61,569 nt of DNA. Source: Dimorphilus gyrociliatus. Taxonomy: Eukaryota; Annelida; Polychaeta; Dinophilidae. Under the pieces are notes generated by a model. That model searched no databases. It had not been told where the DNA came from and saw only the letters and a list, made by a program, of their open reading frames with translations. Numbering within the stretch: the first letter of the stretch is position 1; the number at the start of each line of letters is the position of its first letter. Positions 22,576 to 33,235 of the stretch are shown one piece after another. Made by a program: the position numbers and the translations under genes. Location of the stretch: positions 100,854 to 162,422 of the forward strand of contig CAJFCJ010000064.1 of NCBI GenBank assembly GCA_904063045.1, read 5' to 3'.

Positions 22576-23902
22576 TTAGGTACGAATGAAAAGTTTCAAT
22601 CACTCTGTGTTTTTGTTAGAAATATTTGATGAATGTGGTTAATTTTTGTGTATGTTAAAGCCTAAAGTATACGCTACAAATATTGATAATTTAATTTTTC
22701 AATAGTCCCCTCCTTTTTCTATACAAGCCTGCCATTTGCTAGGAAGTAGAGTGATGCTGTTCCGGTAAAACGAGGTTGGCTTTCTCCTCAGAAAATCTTT
22801 GACATCTGTCTTCAATTCCTCCAAATTGTCATAATGGGATCCTCTGATATGGTCCTTCAATCTCCCAAAAAGATAATAGTCAGAGGGAGCCAAATCAGGA
22901 CTGTAGGCTGGGTGAGGGCATAATGACCACCCTTGATCTCTTATGAAATCTGTTGTGTAGAGACTTGTATGCAGTCTTGCATTATCATGCTGTAGTATCA
23001 TTTGTTTTCCAGGTCTAATTCTATGCAACCTCTTCCTTAGTCTCTTTAGGGTCTCAACATATTGTATTGAGTTGACTACTTCTCCATACTCCATGAATTC
23101 AATGTGGACTAAACCAGAATAGTCCCAAAAAACTGAGCACATCAGTTTTTCTGCTGACTTGGCCATTCTAAGCTTCTTGTCAGGTGGAGATGATGTGTGT
23201 TTATAAGTCAAAGAAGACCTTTTAGATTGTGGATCATAGAGGTGTACCCAGGTTTCATCTCCAGTCACAATTTTTTCTAAAAAGTCTCTTCCTTCTGCCT
23301 TGCATCTTTCAAGTAGCTCCATACAATGACTCACCCTCACCTGCTTCTGGTCCAGATTGAGAGCATAAGGAATCCATTTTGCACAGATCTTTCTGTATCC
23401 TAGCTCCTTTATAATTTTCCCTACAGTCTGTTGACAAATTTCTATTTGTTGGGCGATTGCTCTCTGAGAAATGGTCTGATCTTCTCTGATAAGCCTGTCA
23501 ATTTCTTCTCTATTCTGACCTGTTACAGCTGTGCTTGGATGACCAGATCTTGCCAAATCTTCAAATTTTTTTTTTCCTTTGTTTATGTCAGATACCCACC
23601 TCCTTATTGAACTTTCACTCAGAGTTTCATCCCCACAAAAGCTTTTTAACTGCTTATAAATTTGTCTCGCAGACACCTTCTCATGCACTAAAAATGCTAT
23701 GATTGGTCGTTGATCAGAACGTGTGCACATGACTTGCAGTTGCTTATACCAAAATAAATTTGTAATGCCTCAACAGAATCGAATGAAAGTTTGCACAGTG
23801 AAAGTTTACTAATTTCCTTAGATTATTGGAAAGTATCATTGATATTAGTTAAGCCGTTTTAAAATTATAGCACAGTGACTGAAACTTTTCATTCGTACCT
23901 AA
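22576..23902 (-). mobile_element. Complete mariner transposon
   Basis: The element is 1327 bp. Both ends begin TTAGGTACGAATGAAAAGTT on their own strands, and the terminal repeats match over about 31 bp with two differences. TA dinucleotides flank it (22574-22575 and 23903-23904), as expected for a Tc1/mariner insertion. It contains one uninterrupted transposase. Confidence 0.93.
22699..23730 (-). CDS. Mariner transposase, DD34D, apparently intact
   Basis: The 343-residue protein has the usual mariner length. The N-terminal paired-type helix-turn-helix DNA-binding region covers about residues 1-110 (ESSIRRWVSDINKGKKK; SQRAIAQQIEICQQTVGKI). Three catalytic Asp blocks are present: TGDETWVHLYDP, LQHDNARLH and SPDLAPSDYYLFG. 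Thirty-four residues separate the second and third Asp, so it is a classical DD34D enzyme. No stop or frameshift interrupts it. It would cut and paste the flanking element at TA sites. With near-identical TIRs and TA duplications this copy is recent and could be active. The fragment at 12.7-13.3 kb is an older, different lineage. Confidence 0.95.
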   Translation of the reverse strand: MCTRSDQRPIIAFLVHEKVSARQIYKQLKSFCGDETLSESSIRRWVSDINKGKKKFEDLARSGHPSTAVTGQNREEIDRLIREDQTISQRAIAQQIEICQQTVGKIIKELGYRKICAKWIPYALNLDQKQVRVSHCMELLERCKAEGRDFLEKIVTGDETWVHLYDPQSKRSSLTYKHTSSPPDKKLRMAKSAEKLMCSVFWDYSGLVHIEFMEYGEVVNSIQYVETLKRLRKRLHRIRPGKQMILQHDNARLHTSLYTTDFIRDQGWSLCPHPAYSPDLAPSDYYLFGRLKDHIRGSHYDNLEELKTDVKDFLRRKPTSFYRNSITLLPSKWQACIEKGGDY

Positions 23903-24354
23903 TATTTATTTGCTAATTCTGTGATACAGAAAAGCTAAACTAGAACTAGAAGCTAAAGCTAACTAGAACTCAATACAGAGGGTTAACCATGGACATAGCT
24001 TAAAGGGAAATATCAAATCTATTGCATTCATATCATGATAATAAATATCTGTTGCAATTGAGAGAAAATGGCCCTGTTGGCTAAATATTTTTCCTTTTGT
24101 AATTGAATAAAAACAGGTATGAAAACAAAGTATTTGCTATTAAGTGTATATATCAGTATATTATTAGAAATAGAGTATTTTGAATGAAAGCAATTAGCAA
24201 ACACAAAAGCGGCCAGAGATACTCTCTCTTATATTTACAATAACTTCCATTCCGGAATAATAAATCTAATTAGGAGTATTGACATTCAAATAATATAGAA
24301 ATGCGATTAGATTAGAATTCTTTTTCCATTCGGTTATTATCAATTCAGAAGAGA

Positions 24355-25293
24355 ATGCTACAATCTACAGCAGCAACTACGGCAACTACAATATATTTGC
24401 ATATACTATATACAGAACTGGAGTTTAAAATTTTACAAACATGTTGGATATTACTGTCAATCTTGGGAATAATTTTAAATAGTTTTGTTTTATTAATATA
24501 TGGAAAGTTTAAAAATGTCCGCGATACAACAATTGTATTCATACCTGCTGTAACGGTATGTGATTTATTAATAGTTATATGGTTCTTACTTTTTACACTT
24601 TCAAGTAAATCATTCAAATTTGAAAATCTTTCTCCCATTACGTGTATTCTTATTAATTTAAGTCAGCCGATATTGTACAGTCATAACGTATATTTCCAAT
24701 TATTTAGTTTTATATATAGATATGTTATGGTAAAGTATCCTCTTCATTATGAAAATTATCTAACAACTATAAGAACAATGGTGGCCATTGTTTCTATTAT
24801 TCTATTCTCATTTATATTTTGTCTATTTCCGGTTTATTCCTCGCTTTTTCGATATGGAACTAAAACTATCTGCCAAGGATATTTGTCTCTTAATTCTACT
24901 CATCTTTTTATCTATTGTGGATTAGTTCTTTTATCAATTTTTGGAGCTTTGATAATCCATATACAGATTTTAAAGCTTGCTAAAAAACACGCTAATGATA
25001 TTAAAAGGCAGACTCAGAAAATACAAAATATTTCAAAATCTTCAAAAGCAACTTTAATACAATTGTTTTCAATGGGGTTTTTTTGGATTATATATATGGT
25101 TATTATATATATTTCTATATTTAACTTTAATATAGAAATAGTTAAATTCACTCAACTTGCAAACTTTCTTGTTTTAATACAAGCAATAAATAACCCAATT
25201 TTGACAATTACTTGTAATTCACCAATAAAAATATCAGCCATAAAGATATTGAACATTTTCAAAAGACAAGTATCACATTTCAGAGAAGATTAA
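24355..25293 (+). CDS. Class A (rhodopsin-like) GPCR, single exon
   Basis: The 312-residue intronless frame shows seven hydrophobic segments and class A landmarks. TM1 has GIILNSFVLL with the conserved Asn; TM2 has VTVCDLLIV with the conserved Asp; TM3 has a Cys at its start (PITCILI) and ends FIYRYVMVKYPLHY, a DRY variant with Tyr for Asp. The TM5-TM6 loop is lysine-rich (KRQTQKIQNISKSSK). TM7 carries NNPILTITC, an NPxxY motif with Thr in the Tyr position. It is slightly short for the class with minimal termini. The ligand cannot be told. Intronless GPCRs of this kind are often lineage-expanded sensory or peptide receptors; that is inference. Confidence 0.85.
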   Translation: MLQSTAATTATTIYLHILYTELEFKILQTCWILLSILGIILNSFVLLIYGKFKNVRDTTIVFIPAVTVCDLLIVIWFLLFTLSSKSFKFENLSPITCILINLSQPILYSHNVYFQLFSFIYRYVMVKYPLHYENYLTTIRTMVAIVSIILFSFIFCLFPVYSSLFRYGTKTICQGYLSLNSTHLFIYCGLVLLSIFGALIIHIQILKLAKKHANDIKRQTQKIQNISKSSKATLIQLFSMGFFWIIYMVIIYISIFNFNIEIVKFTQLANFLVLIQAINNPILTITCNSPIKISAIKILNIFKRQVSHFRED

Positions 25294-25740
25294 GAGCAAA
25301 TCTTCCCTATTTTGTTCAATGAAATGTCTGTTTATAAGCCACTTCAATAAGTCAGACTTGGGCTAGCTCACACTGGTAATGATTATGATGAATGCTACTG
25401 CATTAATAAATAAATAAGATGGAATCATTCTGCTAAAACACTGAATATTTCTCAATAATATACTTGCAGTTTTAATGAGTATGGGAGAGAGTTACTATTA
25501 ACATTTACAAATGGTTATTCTTTGTCAGATTGCTTTACAAGCTTGGTATGAGCTCGAATTTGACCATTGTCATTCATTTAAATGTTACTACTGACAAAAA
25601 TATAAAAAATTGAGTACACTTTGATAAACTTTTATCAAAAAACACAAAATTGGACTTCTTTGAATGATTGCCTAAACTCTACCTAACACAGTATTACCTA
25701 ACCCCTAACTGGAGCCTTTACCTGACAAGGACAATAAAAG
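25294..25740. other. Intergenic stretch after the GPCR
   Basis: No gene or repeat supported. Confidence 0.3.
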
Positions 25741-25744
25741 AGGC

Positions 25745-25905
25745 AAAACAAGAAAAAAGGGAAAAGTCACAACTGACCTTTTCCTAACTACAAAGGTTCA
25801 CCTAGTGTAACATCAACACTTCAACAATTACAAAGAGAAAGTCAAAACTGACCTCTGCCTAGCTACAGAGGTGAACCTAATTGAACATCAGTACTTTACC
25901 CTGGA
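25745..25905 (+). repeat. Two-unit tandem repeat, about 80 bp each
   Basis: Two units share 'AGTCACAACTGACCTTTTCC' / 'AGTCAAAACTGACCTCTGCC' and then 'TAACTACAAAGGTTCACCTA' / 'TAGCTACAGAGGTGAACCTA'. They lie directly upstream of the Penelope-like fragment and may belong to it. Confidence 0.6.
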
Positions 25906-25982
25906 TAGTTTTGTGAGTGGCACAAACACCAAAACCTAACCAACCCTAACCCTGCCCAGGATAGACATCTAGGATCAACAAG

Positions 25983-27326
25983 ATGAGCAATGGATATCAC
26001 CTAAAAAAAAGGAGACATAATAACCAAGATGATAATGGTAACCATTACAAGAAAAGAAAATACACACAGCAAAATAGAACAAAAACAAATGAAGCCTCAG
26101 ACACCTCACAACCTAACCCAAGGTTTAAAGGTCAACTTTCTGATATTGAGAAGGATTCAACAAAAACTATTACCAGTACCTTTAGTCTAACACACCATTT
26201 AAAAAATTTATAAGCCAACAATCCCTGGATTAACAGAGCAATGGATATTATTGATAATATACATATTACTGGTGGACCAATAACAGGTGAACTACACCTT
26301 AGCCTACAGGAAATTACAAACAAATGGGCCCAAGAAATTATCAAAGAAGTCATCAAGGAGACCTCAGATAGATTGGCAGAGGTAACATTAAAAATACATG
26401 AACAAATGGGAAAGTTTGAACAAGCTGACCTTAACAAAGCAATGGAGGTCGCCAACACAAGAACTTGTCATAAAATATGATCTAAAAACAGATTGGATAG
26501 CGATGAAAGAGGAAGCAGAAGATATCACCAAGAAACTAAAACTTAGATTCACAGATGATACGAGAATAAGATTTATAAGAAGAATACAGGATGAAAACAA
26601 AAATGACCAATCCACAACAGAAAAGGTTAGACATAAAAAAGAAAGACAGAAAAAGGTTGTCAATAGCCAACAAACTAAAACAAAACTCACAGCAATGGCT
26701 AAGAAAATTGATGCACTTCTAGACCTCATGAAAGAGGCAATGACACCTACTTCAAAAAACTAAACTCCCAAAAGGTTCAAATGAACAATAAACATTCTTA
26801 TAATACAATGATTTTAAACTTATGTAAAGATTTAGAAATAAATGAAACTGTTAAATTACACTTAAATAATGGCTTTGGTTTTGCATGGAATTTCACACAC
26901 AAACAATGGACTACACTAATGATACAAGGTGCATTAGATTTTTCAATAAAATGGATAACAATTTTCAAAAAAGGAGGGGCACCTTTATTTAGAAATTCAG
27001 GTCTCAACAGGAAACTTAAAATAATTGATAAACCAAACAAAGACCTAACTTAACTGGTGGATGAACTTGAAAAATTCACTACATCTGATATCCCTGAAAT
27101 TAAACACATGGCAGAAGATACAATACATCTAATGGATAAGATCATCAAAACAAAAGTCAGACCTCAGCACAACAATAAAGGTGTTAAAATAATCAAAGAA
27201 TTCATTAACAAAAATCCTAAAATAATTCTTAAACCAGCTGACAAAGGAAATGGGATGGTGATAATGGCTAAAGAGGACTATGTATATGAGGCAATGCAAC
27301 AACTCAAAAACAAAAAAACAAATTGA
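25983..27326 (+). pseudogene. Penelope-like retroelement, 5' coding part only
   Basis: Five consecutive open frames interrupted by stops and shifts read as one ORF. The last one contains IIKEFINKNPKIILKPADKG followed by NGMVIMAKEDYVYEAMQQL, the 'KPADKG..VV...DY......QL' block that precedes the reverse transcriptase in Penelope-like elements. Earlier pieces are Lys/Glu-rich coiled-coil-like (KWAQEIIKEVIKETSDRL). RT and GIY-YIG endonuclease domains are absent; an unrelated LRR array begins in the opposite direction about 100 bp later. Diagnosis rests on that one block and the order of regions. Confidence 0.65.
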
Positions 27327-27422
27327 TGATATGGCAACAACAGAAAGATGAAAACTGCAATATTGAACATTTGCACAGCACTTCAAAAATCATCAAGTAC
27401 TCGGATTATGCTTTATTTAAGG

Positions 27423-28286
27423 CTATATGATTTTAATGAAGAACAAACTAAGGAGATAAGAAATCTGATAAAATATTGTTCTAATATAAAAATTCTTCAA
27501 AGCGTTTGATGACGTTTCAAGTCCTTTAAGAATATTGATTATTCCATTATCCCAATCCATATTGCCCAATAGATTTACTGTCTCAATTTTAAAGCAATGT
27601 GTGAAAAGATCTTCAATGTTATGGTTGTGTTGTTCCTTCAACTAACGACAATTAAATTTAATATTTTTTAATGTGCTTGATGACATTTGAAGTCCTTCAT
27701 AAATATGATATATACCCTTCGTATTAGATGAATCAAAAGATAGATTTATTGTTTCTATTTGAGTACACTTTTTCAATAAATCTCCAACTGCTTCACTTTG
27801 ATTACTATGTAAATAAGAATGTCTTAAATTTAAATTCTTTAAAGTATTTGATGACATTTCAAGTGCTCTTATAATACGGAATAGTCCTTGACCCATCATT
27901 CCATTTCCACATAAATTTATTGATTCTATTTTGGAACAATGCCACAATAATTTTTCAATTGCATGACATTGGTAGTATTCATTAAAATGGCAATTTTTGA
28001 GATTAAGACTTCTCAAAGTATTTGATGACTGTAGTAATCCTTCACAAATATTAATTATGCCAGTACCCATCCATCTATTCATTGATAGATCTATTGTTTC
28101 TATTCCAGAACAATATCGTAACAAACTAGCAATATCATTACATTGTGTGTATCTTAAATTACAATTTCTGAAACTAACATTCTTTACAGTATTATATGAT
28201 ATTTTAAAAATTTGGCAAATATCTGTAAATTCATCTGCTGGACTTTTTGCACGAATGGTTTCCATTTTAAGCATGTATGTCACCAC
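27423..28286 (-). pseudogene. LRR array (RNase-inhibitor-type) with one in-frame stop
   Basis: From 28286 downward a 214-codon frame encodes pairs of LRRs in a period of about 57 residues: VKNVSFRNCNL, IETIDLSMNRW, LRSLNLKNCHF, IESINLCGNGM, LKNLNLRHSYL, IETINLSFDSS. A TAG at about 27639 interrupts it, and the same frame continues as HNIEDLFTHCFKIETVNL. The pattern is intracellular RI/NLR-type LRR. No NACHT or TM segment is seen nearby. It may be read from an ATG at 28286 as a short LRR protein, but the clean stop inside a repeat suggests decay. It is the best preserved of four LRR remnants in the window. Confidence 0.65.
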
Positions 28287-28289
28287 AAC

Positions 28290-29212
28290 AAATGAAAATT
28301 TTGACTATTTTCTCTAATAACCAGTTTTGAGTATAACCACTTTTTAACCATGTTGTATATTAAAGGTCAAGGTTTTTGCACTGATATCATGATTTTGAAC
28401 ATATTCGTTTATTTCCTAATTAATTGAAAGTATCTGGATTGTCATGTGATTGACTTTTCTTTCATACTGCTTAAGTGGCAGAGAAGAGTAGAGATTGAAA
28501 AAAAAATTAAAGTCACCTCTATCTCTAAATGTAACTGTATGTGTACAAAAATAAAAACTGGTATAAATTGAGTCGAACAATAAAAAAAAAAATTAGTCCT
28601 TAATTTTCCTTCTGTATCCTCTATTACCTCTGTACCTAAAACAGAATGGATTTAAAATTGAATTTACAGGAAAGAGTACAGAAATGTCCATAAATTATTT
28701 TTAAACAAGAAAAATCCTATGGAATATTCAGGTACCCTAATTTTAACTGTTGGAGAAGACTCATTATTAAATGAAATGACTTCAACCCTGTTTCTACTAT
28801 TATAATTAAAATTATTTTCCCTTTCAATTAGATTTGAATTTTGAAAATTTTAATTAAATATTTAATCCTTTTAAATTGAATAATCCACATCTAGTTATTG
28901 TGTTGAATATGGCAATAATAGAGTTTTTGTATAGGCCAATACTTCTTCCAGTATTTTCAAGATTTCAATTAAATGTTACTTTGTATTGTTCAAACTATGA
29001 AATTGTGAACTGTTAAACTCTTAGGAAAGTATATAAACCTTTAGAATTTAACAGTTGTTACCTTAGTTTTCTAACTGCTTGATTAGAGATAAAATCTCAG
29101 AATATTCAATACATATCTTATTTGGAAAATATTGGCTTTCTGTTCAAAGTTCTATATAAAACTTTGGACGAATATCATTCATTTGCTGATACTTGTGGAT
29201 GAACTTGAGGTT
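28290..29212. other. Intergenic stretch
   Basis: AT-rich, with no supported feature. Confidence 0.3.
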
Positions 29213-29315
29213 CTATTTGGACCAGTACTTTGGCATACTATTAAATGAGTTGTACGGATGAATACGGTTGGGACCAGAACAAAATTCCTATGATCGCGAT
29301 ACAACAAAGTACAAT
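29213..29315 (-). repeat. Short dispersed repeat R3
   Basis: 'TTCTATTTGGACCAGTACTT' through 'CGATACAACAAAGTAC' matches the R3 unit in the orientation of 52890. Confidence 0.65.
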
Positions 29316-29611
29316 ATATATAATAGTATTGGCTGACAATGCTATTGTTAGGCATTCGAATAAAATTGTATTGAGCTAAATCTACAGTTTTCTAAAAAGA
29401 AGCAGCTATATTAAACTGAAGTGCACAAGACTCCTGCCAGTACTGTATAAACATTTTGAGGTGTAATAAAGATGGCTACTAGTGCTGTGTACTAACCAAT
29501 AATTTTATACTCTTTCCTTCAATATTCACCATTTATGATTGTGGCCTATAATTTATTGGTAAAATTTAATTAGAATTAACAGAAAATGGTAGGCTATTAA
29601 TATTGTTTGAA

Positions 29612-29925
29612 AAAACCTCAAAGTATATAAATCCTCACTATTCTCATTCTGCATGCAGCTTTCATCTGGACCCAAGGACCTGGGAAGATAACATGGAAAC
29701 AACCTCCACTGGAACCATCCATCTACTCCTCAACATTGGAAGACAGTTTGGTAATTTGGCAACCTGCCATTACAAACTATCTACTCTGCTATTGAACTCT
29801 CATATTGTTACTTGCTTAAGTATTATTATTGCAAATAAACCATTTTAATTTTAAACATTTGTTTAAAAGGTTCGAGTAGAACCAGTATTGTTATAACTTG
29901 CAAATGCATAGATTTTTCCAGCAAG
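29612..29925 (+). mobile_element. Partial LTR (3' half) plus adjacent shared block
   Basis: It contains the LTR's TATA-like 'GTATATAAATCCTCAC', the block 'TCTGGACCCAAGGACCTG', 'CATCCATCTACTCCTCAAC' and a terminal polyadenylation-type AAATAAACC. These match 37300-37525 (same strand) and 33236-33420 (inverted). The tail after the LTR ('TTTAAAAGGTTCGAGTAGAA') is shared with 47985-48075. Confidence 0.75.
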
Positions 29926-30566
29926 AGTAATACAATATTTTGTTTATCTGTTTCATTTGCATTTCTCAAAAATGATTTCTTTTTTCCTTCAAACTTTTCC
30001 AGTCTTGCAGCTTCAATATTTGAAATAGCTTGATATTTCCTTTCCACTAGGAGTATGTTATTTACATAACCTAACCCTGACTCTTTGAGAGCAGTTCTTA
30101 ATAAATCAAATGTTTTATGTGGAACCAATACTCTTGTTCCTGGTCCACCAAATCCTCTTATATATCTGTCTTGATAAGGGAGATCCATTATTGCATAGTT
30201 AGGACATGAAAAGTATCCTCCTAATTTAATACATTCTATGTTTTTTGCCACAACTTTCCAAGGTGAGATATGACCAAGGAGGTGTTGCCCTTTTGTTGGA
30301 TTAAATATGATAATTGAATCCAGTGTTCTACAGAATCTATGTTTTATAGAACAGTCTTCCATATATTCCAGATTTGCAGTTATTTTGTCCTTGCTAGGTT
30401 GCCAATAAGCTTTACCAATTTGTAATATTGTTGTGAACTCTTCAACAACTGTTGTTTTTGGCCATTTGTAATATGGTCCTTTGTTTTCATCAAACACTAG
30501 AAGTTGTCCTTTTATAACTCTTAAAAGGGAAATACAGTAATATAACAATATTTGAAAATGTTCCAA
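29926..30566 (-). pseudogene. Repeat-derived open frame of unknown family
   Basis: The frame encodes a signal-like start (ILLYYCISLLRVIKG) and a globular sequence of unknown type (GPYYKWPKTTVVEEFTT; GGPGTRVLVPHKTFDLL). Its end (RKYQAISNIEAARLEKFEG) is closely similar to RKYQVISNIEATRLEKFEG at 42.77-42.9 kb, including at DNA level, so the sequence is dispersed and probably part of a mobile element. The final 35 codons read into the LTR-linked block. I do not recognise the family. Confidence 0.4.
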
Positions 30567-30717
30567 TAATTGAACAGGGTAGTATAAAAATTAAAATCCT
30601 TTTTGATAAATTATCCATTATCCTTCATTTTCAAGTATGGAAAGAGAAAAAATCAAGAACATATTATTTTTTTGAGGTGTAACAGTGACTTACCGCCGGT
30701 ACTGTATACCTCATTTT

Positions 30718-30830
30718 ATGTTCCCTAATCTTTGGTTTAAGATTCACCTAACTATAAATCAATGAATGTTTTACTTTTCCAAACCAATTTTCAACCTAAA
30801 TATAATCTCTGTAGTTTCCCAAAAGTGAAA
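30718..30830 (+). mobile_element. Probable MITE fragment, strongly diverged
   Basis: 'TCACCTAACTATAAATCAAT' and 'CCAAACCAATTTTCAACC' align with the MITE interior ('CCCTAACTATAAATCAAAAG', 'CCTAACCATTTTTCAATCC'). No terminal repeats remain. Confidence 0.4.
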
Positions 30831-30989
30831 AGACAAGTTTTTTGTCAACCCATGATTATCCTTGAAATTAAGCCTAACCCTAAAAAAACAAATGTCATCA
30901 AAGATTTCTGTAACCACTGTAAACAGGGACATATCTCTTTTGAATCCATATGATATTTGTTATGTATTTTTTGAGAATGAGAGAAATCC

Positions 30990-31690
30990 TACAGCCAGGG
31001 TAACAGGAATTTCAATTTATAAGAAATCAGTTTCATGCATACCACTGTCTACGAAATTCTGTGGGATATATGGAAACAAAAGTTCATTTCCCATCCTTTC
31101 CAAATGGGGTATATGATTGCAAAGAGAAGTCCTATCCTAGTTCATTTCTATGTTTGGAATACAGATTTTGTATTCCAATAGAAAATTTTTGTGATGGAAT
31201 CAATCATTGTTGGAGCAATGAGGATGAATTTAATTGCGGTAGACTTCAGAATATTAATACTATTCTGTCTCTTCACTTTTCTTTCTTTCAGATAATTTTT
31301 ATCCAAAGGGATATTTTAAATGCAGAATAGAAAATAAATTCATAAACATTAGTAAGGTTTGTGATGGAATTATTCATTGTAAATATGGAAATAATGAAAA
31401 GAAGAAAATTCCCTTCATTCTCTGCATTTAGTTTATTTATCTGTAGTGAAGAGTAATAAGTCTTGTTATATTTAGATATTTCATATACAAATCTACATGA
31501 TTTAAAGGCTATATGGTTTAAGGGAATGAAAAACTTGAAAATTTTAAAAATTACAAATTTGTCACCTAAAAAATGTTTAAGAAAATGCATTTCTAGAATA
31601 CTTGACAATCAGGTTCATAATCTATATCAAAAGCTTTTTGTACTCACTGTCCATTGCAGAACTGAACAGTTGGTAAAAGTTCCATATTGA
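30990..31690 (+). pseudogene. Relaxin-receptor-like fragment: LDLa-LDLa-LRR
   Basis: A first LDL-receptor class A module is clear: YDCKEKS, FLCLEYRFCIPIENFCDG, NHCWSNEDEFNC. It ends at a donor at 31238/31239, and the intron runs to 31291. The next exon starts a second LDLa (DNFYPKGYFKCRIENKFINI, VCDGIIHCKYG) but hits a frame break and loses its last cysteines. Then an LRR-like piece follows (LDISYTNLHDLKAIWFKG MKNLKILKI). The same order occurs in the minus-strand gene at 48.9-50.2 kb (FHPPAYFRC; LDLSETNLKNIESKW). No 7TM part follows, so it is a truncated paralogue. Confidence 0.65.
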
Positions 31691-31907
31691 TGCTAGGCCA
31701 GATCCTAATGTATTCAGCAATTACGTTTCTCTTATCCTTTCAGTAACTTCAAGAGAAACATCTGGTTCACCACGTGAGAATTTTTCATTAAGATCCTGTC
31801 ACCTGTTTTGTTCATGATATCAGTTTGACACTTAGCTTCTTGATACAGAATACTGTTTGTTTTTTCTTGAAGTTGCTTAAATTTTTTCATTGAAAAAACT
31901 GTACAAT

Positions 31908-32010
31908 TCTCATGTTTGTCATCCAAACATAAAGCACACAACTCTTCACTATTGTGTGTCAGACAATTCATATCAGAAGCCTTTCCATGTTATGCACATT
32001 TATTTTTGCT
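31908..32010 (-). pseudogene. B-box zinc-finger remnant
   Basis: The complement reads CA*HGKASDMNCLTHNS and CALCLDDKHENC, where the spacing of C..H, C, C..C and H fits a B-box of TRIM-type proteins. A stop replaces one residue of the first zinc pair. The following coil-like stretch (KKFKQLQEKTNSILYQEA) fits the coiled coil after a B-box. It is short and disrupted. Confidence 0.45.
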
Positions 32011-32262
32011 GTTTGGTAGATGTAGAATAGAATTTTCAATTTGATTTTGATTTTTTATTTCTATCCCTTGTTTGAATTCTGAATTGAGAAAAGAGAAATT
32101 GGCTTCTTAAGATGATCAGACCAGAAGATTAAAGCATAGAAACTGGTGATGTGGCAGAAAAATGAAGAAATTCAACTGAATATAAAAATCAAGATAGACA
32201 AAGTCCAAGTGAGTATAATGATAATATTTCAGATGAGTAACAGTTTGGTGATGATGCTAGTA

Positions 32263-32412
32263 ATGTACAACTTTGGTTGTATTTTATGCTTGAACTATAT
32301 TACTTTATGCCACTTATACATGTACCTCTTAAAAACCTACACAGGAAAATGTAACAACATTTGGCCAAATGTAGACTTGGTTAGTCATCCTTAAGGTTCA
32401 TCTTTAATTACC
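32263..32412 (+). mobile_element. LTR fragment, first 150 bp
   Basis: It starts TGTACAACTTTGGTTGTA and continues 'CACTTATACATGTACCTCTT' and 'TTCATCTTTAATTACC', matching the 5' part of the LTR at 33236-33788 (inverted) and 37063 onward. Confidence 0.7.
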
Positions 32413-32552
32413 AAAATTCTTGTTTTTTTTTAAATTAATCCAACATTTATAGCAAAAATACAAAAATCTTCAGTTAAAAAAATAGGTATAACTACAAAGT
32501 TAACACTTTTAATAAAATGTAGTAATAACCCTAATGATGACCAAAGTTAGTA

Positions 32553-32759
32553 GGATGTGGTAGAAAACGACCATAAATCTATGGTTTTACCCTGACCCTA
32601 ACCCAGCCCTTGTTTTTGCCTAACCTTCTTGAATAGCCCTAACCCTTAGATGGGACCCTCCTAAGAACATATCAACAGTTATCTTATTCCTCCTAACCAT
32701 TTCCCAGGCTGAAATCTAACTTTCAAATATTTCATTTATGGCCGTTTTCGACCGGTCCC
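32553..32759 (+). mobile_element. MITE, 207 bp, with perfect 9-bp duplication
   Basis: Ends are GGATGTGGTAGAAAACGACC and, inverted, GGGACCGGTCGAAAACGGCC. It is flanked by AAGTTAGTA on both sides (32544-32552 and 32760-32768). It represents the sub-family with GACC/GGCC in place of GTCC next to the terminus, as does 39940-40145. Confidence 0.93.
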
Positions 32760-33235
32760 AAGTTAGTAGACCATTTACTTTAACATACTACAATGGCTCT
32801 CATCTCACATATTCAATCTTTTTGGGGTTAGATGGTTAGACCAACAAAAATGCATTTGATTTAAAATAAATTAACACATACTTTGATTTAAATTTCTTAT
32901 TCAGATTTTGGAGATATGAATGTATTTAAAGTTATCTTAAAAGTTATCATAAAAATTTCAAGCATTGAAACATCATCAAGAAAACTTCAGGTATAAGTTA
33001 AAAATAATTGACAATTGCAAGAAATATACCAGTTTTCTTTTGCAACTAATCTATTTCCTGTCTATTTAATAGAAAATTGTTTGAAAGTGAATATATTCGG
33101 AAAAGAAGCAAGACTTGTAATTTTTTCAACAAATTATTAACTTTTTGGGTCGCAACAGTTGGCCCCATTTCAGGGACATTGTATCTCTCTTTCGGATCAA
33201 TTAACTCTTCAGTGAGGGATGTTGTTTAATTTAAA

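Noticed and set aside
26132-27386. Minus-strand frames rich in Cys, Phe and Ser
   Set aside because: They are complements of the Penelope-like coding frames.
29867-29890. GGTTCGAGTAGAACC looked like a tRNA T-arm
   Set aside because: The loop is 5 nt instead of 7, and no acceptor, D or anticodon stems fit around it; the block is part of a dispersed repeat.
32146-32394. 82-codon plus-strand frame with a membrane-like end
   Set aside because: Its second half is the start of an LTR; the rest has no support.
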